Both the position numbers and the translations under genes were made by a program. A DNA stretch of 7,667 nucleotides from CAZJWR01 sp964549765 (GTDB lineage Bacteria; Zixibacteria; MSB-5A5; GN15; JAAZOE01), in NCBI GenBank assembly GCA_964549765.1, contig CAZJWR010000106.1:1-7667 (forward strand), given 5' to 3'. The notes beneath the pieces are model-generated. The model saw only the letters and a program-made list of their open reading frames with translations, searched no databases and was not told the origin of the DNA. Shown here one piece after another: positions 7,066-7,667 of the stretch. Numbering within the stretch: the stretch's first letter is position 1; each line of letters starts with the position of its first letter.

Positions 7066-7287
7066 TTATAATTCGGCAGGCGTCCGCTTGAAGAAGAAGG
7101 CATACATCGGGCGTATGGCCAGGATAATAATTACGATCACAAACCAGGCCAGATCGATACGCAGGATATCCGGGATCAGCTTAATGATGATGACCGCGAG
7201 CAGCATGGCGCAGCCCTGCGCCAGCTTGATATCCCAGATGGTTAGCCGCCGCACCCGTTCATTGAAAAATCGTATCAGTGACATCAT
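7066..7287 (-). CDS. Small two-helix membrane protein of unknown function
   Basis: A 73-residue protein I cannot assign to a family. The N-terminus (MMSLIRFFNERVRRLTIWD) is positively charged, and two hydrophobic stretches follow at about 22-40 (GCAMLLAVIIIKLIPDIL) and 46-66 (LAWFVIVIIILAIRPMYAFF), ending in a basic tail KRTPAEL. This suggests a helical hairpin in the inner membrane with both ends in the cytoplasm. Translation is strongly supported: AGGAGGTGA (reverse strand, about 7291-7299) lies six bases before the first ATG, with a second ATG immediately after. The leader plus first 19 codons are duplicated 180 bases upstream at 7411-7519, with mostly synonymous differences, which is good evidence that the frame is a real gene. 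No obvious operon partner is present. A toxin-like or accessory membrane peptide is possible but not shown. Confidence 0.7.
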   Translation of the reverse strand: MMSLIRFFNERVRRLTIWDIKLAQGCAMLLAVIIIKLIPDILRIDLAWFVIVIIILAIRPMYAFFFKRTPAEL

Positions 7288-7340
7288 CGGTCACCTCCTG
7301 ATCAAATATACCGTCTATTACCATTGTTTATTCGATAAAA
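7231..7340 (-). repeat. Duplicated segment, copy A (leader and first codons of the 73-residue gene)
   Basis: This matches 7411-7519 at an offset of 180 bases, dropping to 179 after a one-base deletion near 7290/7470. The coding part differs at 6 of 59 positions. The upstream part is more diverged but keeps the Shine-Dalgarno and an ATTGTTTA-TCGA block (7323-7336). The match begins abruptly at 7231 inside the gene. Confidence 0.7.
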
Positions 7341-7359
7341 ACGAATGGCTGCCAAGCGC

Positions 7360-7402
7360 CCGCCGGTTCACAATCCGCCACGAGCGGATCAAGAACCGGC
7401 GG
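7360..7402. repeat. Long two-part palindrome between the duplicated copies
   Basis: CCGCCGGTTC (7360-7369) pairs perfectly with GAACCGGCGG (7393-7402). After a 3x3 internal loop, ATCCGC (7373-7378) pairs with GCGGAT (7384-7389) around CACGA. It starts five bases beyond the TAG that truncates the second gene copy, so it sits at the rearrangement breakpoint. There is no T-run on either side. An inserted REP/MITE-like element is the simplest reading; an attC site is unlikely because the core sequences are missing. Confidence 0.6.
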
Positions 7403-7407
7403 AACGG

Positions 7408-7467
7408 CTAATCCCAGATGGTCAGCCTCCGCACGCGGTCGTTGAAAAATTGTATCAGTGACATCAT
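7408..7467 (-). pseudogene. Truncated second copy of the 73-residue membrane protein gene
   Basis: The frame reads MMSLIQFFNDRVRRLTIWD and then TAG (7408-7410), against MMSLIRFFNERVRRLTIWD continuing as IKLAQG in the intact copy. Only the first 19 codons survive; both membrane helices are missing. Of the six base differences four are synonymous and two conservative (R to Q, E to D), so the copy was probably under selection before it was cut. A good ribosome-binding site, GGGAGG (7473-7478), remains five bases before its ATG pair. It is therefore either a remnant or a translated leader peptide for the intact gene that follows it on the same strand. Confidence 0.6.
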
Positions 7468-7519
7468 CGTCGCCTCCCAATTAAGTATGCCAAAGGCGGT
7501 GATTGTTTACTCGAAAGAA
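7411..7519 (-). repeat. Duplicated segment, copy B
   Basis: Partner of 7231-7340, in direct orientation. It contains the leader, Shine-Dalgarno and first 19 codons. Similarity stops exactly at the TGGGAT that precedes the truncating stop; the 70 bases between the copies hold the long palindrome. Confidence 0.7.
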
Positions 7520-7543
7520 ATGATAATCCGCGCTTCGTGCGAT

Positions 7544-7566
7544 ATCGGGAGCACAAGGCTCCCGAT
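7544..7566. repeat. Perfect 9-bp hairpin
   Basis: ATCGGGAGC (7544-7552) and GCTCCCGAT (7558-7566) pair exactly around ACAAG. On the + strand only TTT-AC-GGGG follows, too short for a confident intrinsic terminator. It lies about 50 bases left of the possible insertion-sequence end. Confidence 0.5.
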
Positions 7567-7614
7567 TTACGGGGTTACCGAGGGTTCGATTTTATCAAAG
7601 AAAGCGCGACGGTA

Positions 7615-7667
7615 CTAGTGTCCTGCGTCTAACGCTTCTTTACATTTGGATATTTTGGTCATGATGG
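7615..7667 (-). mobile_element. Possible C-terminal end of an IS630-like transposase (partial)
   Basis: Reading leftward from the right edge, an open frame gives IMTKISKCKEALDAGH and a TAG at 7615-7617. The pattern of a small charged helix of the type I-x-KI-x-KCKEAL just before the stop resembles the C-termini of IS630-family transposases, whose stop often lies in the terminal inverted repeat beside a TA target. The end sequence on the + strand, TAGTGTCCTGCGTCTAACGC, would be that repeat. Only 16 codons are visible and the rest lies outside, so this is a tentative call; a chance frame is possible. Confidence 0.3.

Larger units (their letters stand above)
7288..7614. other. Gene-free accessory stretch between the small gene and the right edge
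   Basis: About 327 bases with no intact gene. From left to right it holds the leader of the 73-residue gene, a long two-part palindrome (7360-7402), a truncated second copy of the small gene with its leader (7408-7519), and a 9-bp hairpin (7544-7566). Open frames on the + strand here mostly read across these palindromes and the antisense of the duplicated gene, so I do not call them. No clear sigma-70 promoter could be picked out. Confidence 0.6.

Noticed and set aside
7360..7402. Integron attC site
   Set aside because: The required RYYYAAC/GTTRRRY core sites are absent and no integrase or cassette structure is visible.
7088..7411. A 107-codon + strand frame
   Set aside because: It is antisense to the 73-residue gene and then reads through the leader and the palindrome; no coding signature.
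6974..7566. CRISPR array
   Set aside because: The palindromes differ in sequence and spacing; there is no repeated unit with regular spacers.
7418..7618. A 66-codon + strand frame
   Set aside because: It is antisense to the truncated gene copy and reads through the hairpin at 7544-7566; no ribosome-binding site or motif.

Overview
The window looks like the downstream end of a dissimilatory sulfite reductase (dsr) locus from a bacterium that reduces, or otherwise respires, sulfur compounds. The leading gene is the 3' part of dsrP, the quinol-interacting membrane subunit of the DsrMKJOP electron-transfer complex. It is followed by a pyridine-nucleotide-dependent persulfide/CoA-disulfide reductase and three tetrapyrrole genes. 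Protein and codon style would fit an uncultured lineage such as Zixibacteria or a relative of Desulfobacterota, but that placement is a guess and nothing in the window fixes it.

Left block (1-6129, all +): dsrP (5' end outside the window), a 70-nt gap with a 13-codon minigene and a perfect 10-bp hairpin, a CoA-disulfide-reductase/rhodanese fusion, hemA, a stand-alone precorrin-2 dehydrogenase/sirohydrochlorin ferrochelatase, and a CobA-HemD fusion. Spacings are 3 to 70 nt, so this is probably one transcription unit. The logic is coherent. HemA starts tetrapyrrole synthesis, HemD closes uroporphyrinogen III, CobA methylates it to precorrin-2, and the dehydrogenase/chelatase gives siroheme, the cofactor of DsrAB. 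DsrMKJOP feeds electrons to that system, and the flavoprotein probably handles persulfide or polysulfide sulfur. hemB and hemC are not in the window.

Middle (6138-6875, -): a CPBP-family intramembrane protease gene meets the operon tail to tail, with 8 nt between stop codons.

Right block (6876-7667): a structure-rich accessory stretch. It holds a cluster of short hairpins (6974-7054) and a 73-residue two-helix membrane protein gene (-) with a near-perfect Shine-Dalgarno. Upstream of that gene is a second copy of its leader and first 19 codons, cut off by an immediate stop. A long palindrome lies between the two copies, another 9-bp hairpin follows, and at the right edge there may be the C-terminal end of a transposase. 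This block shows duplication, truncation and palindrome insertion rather than conserved operon structure.
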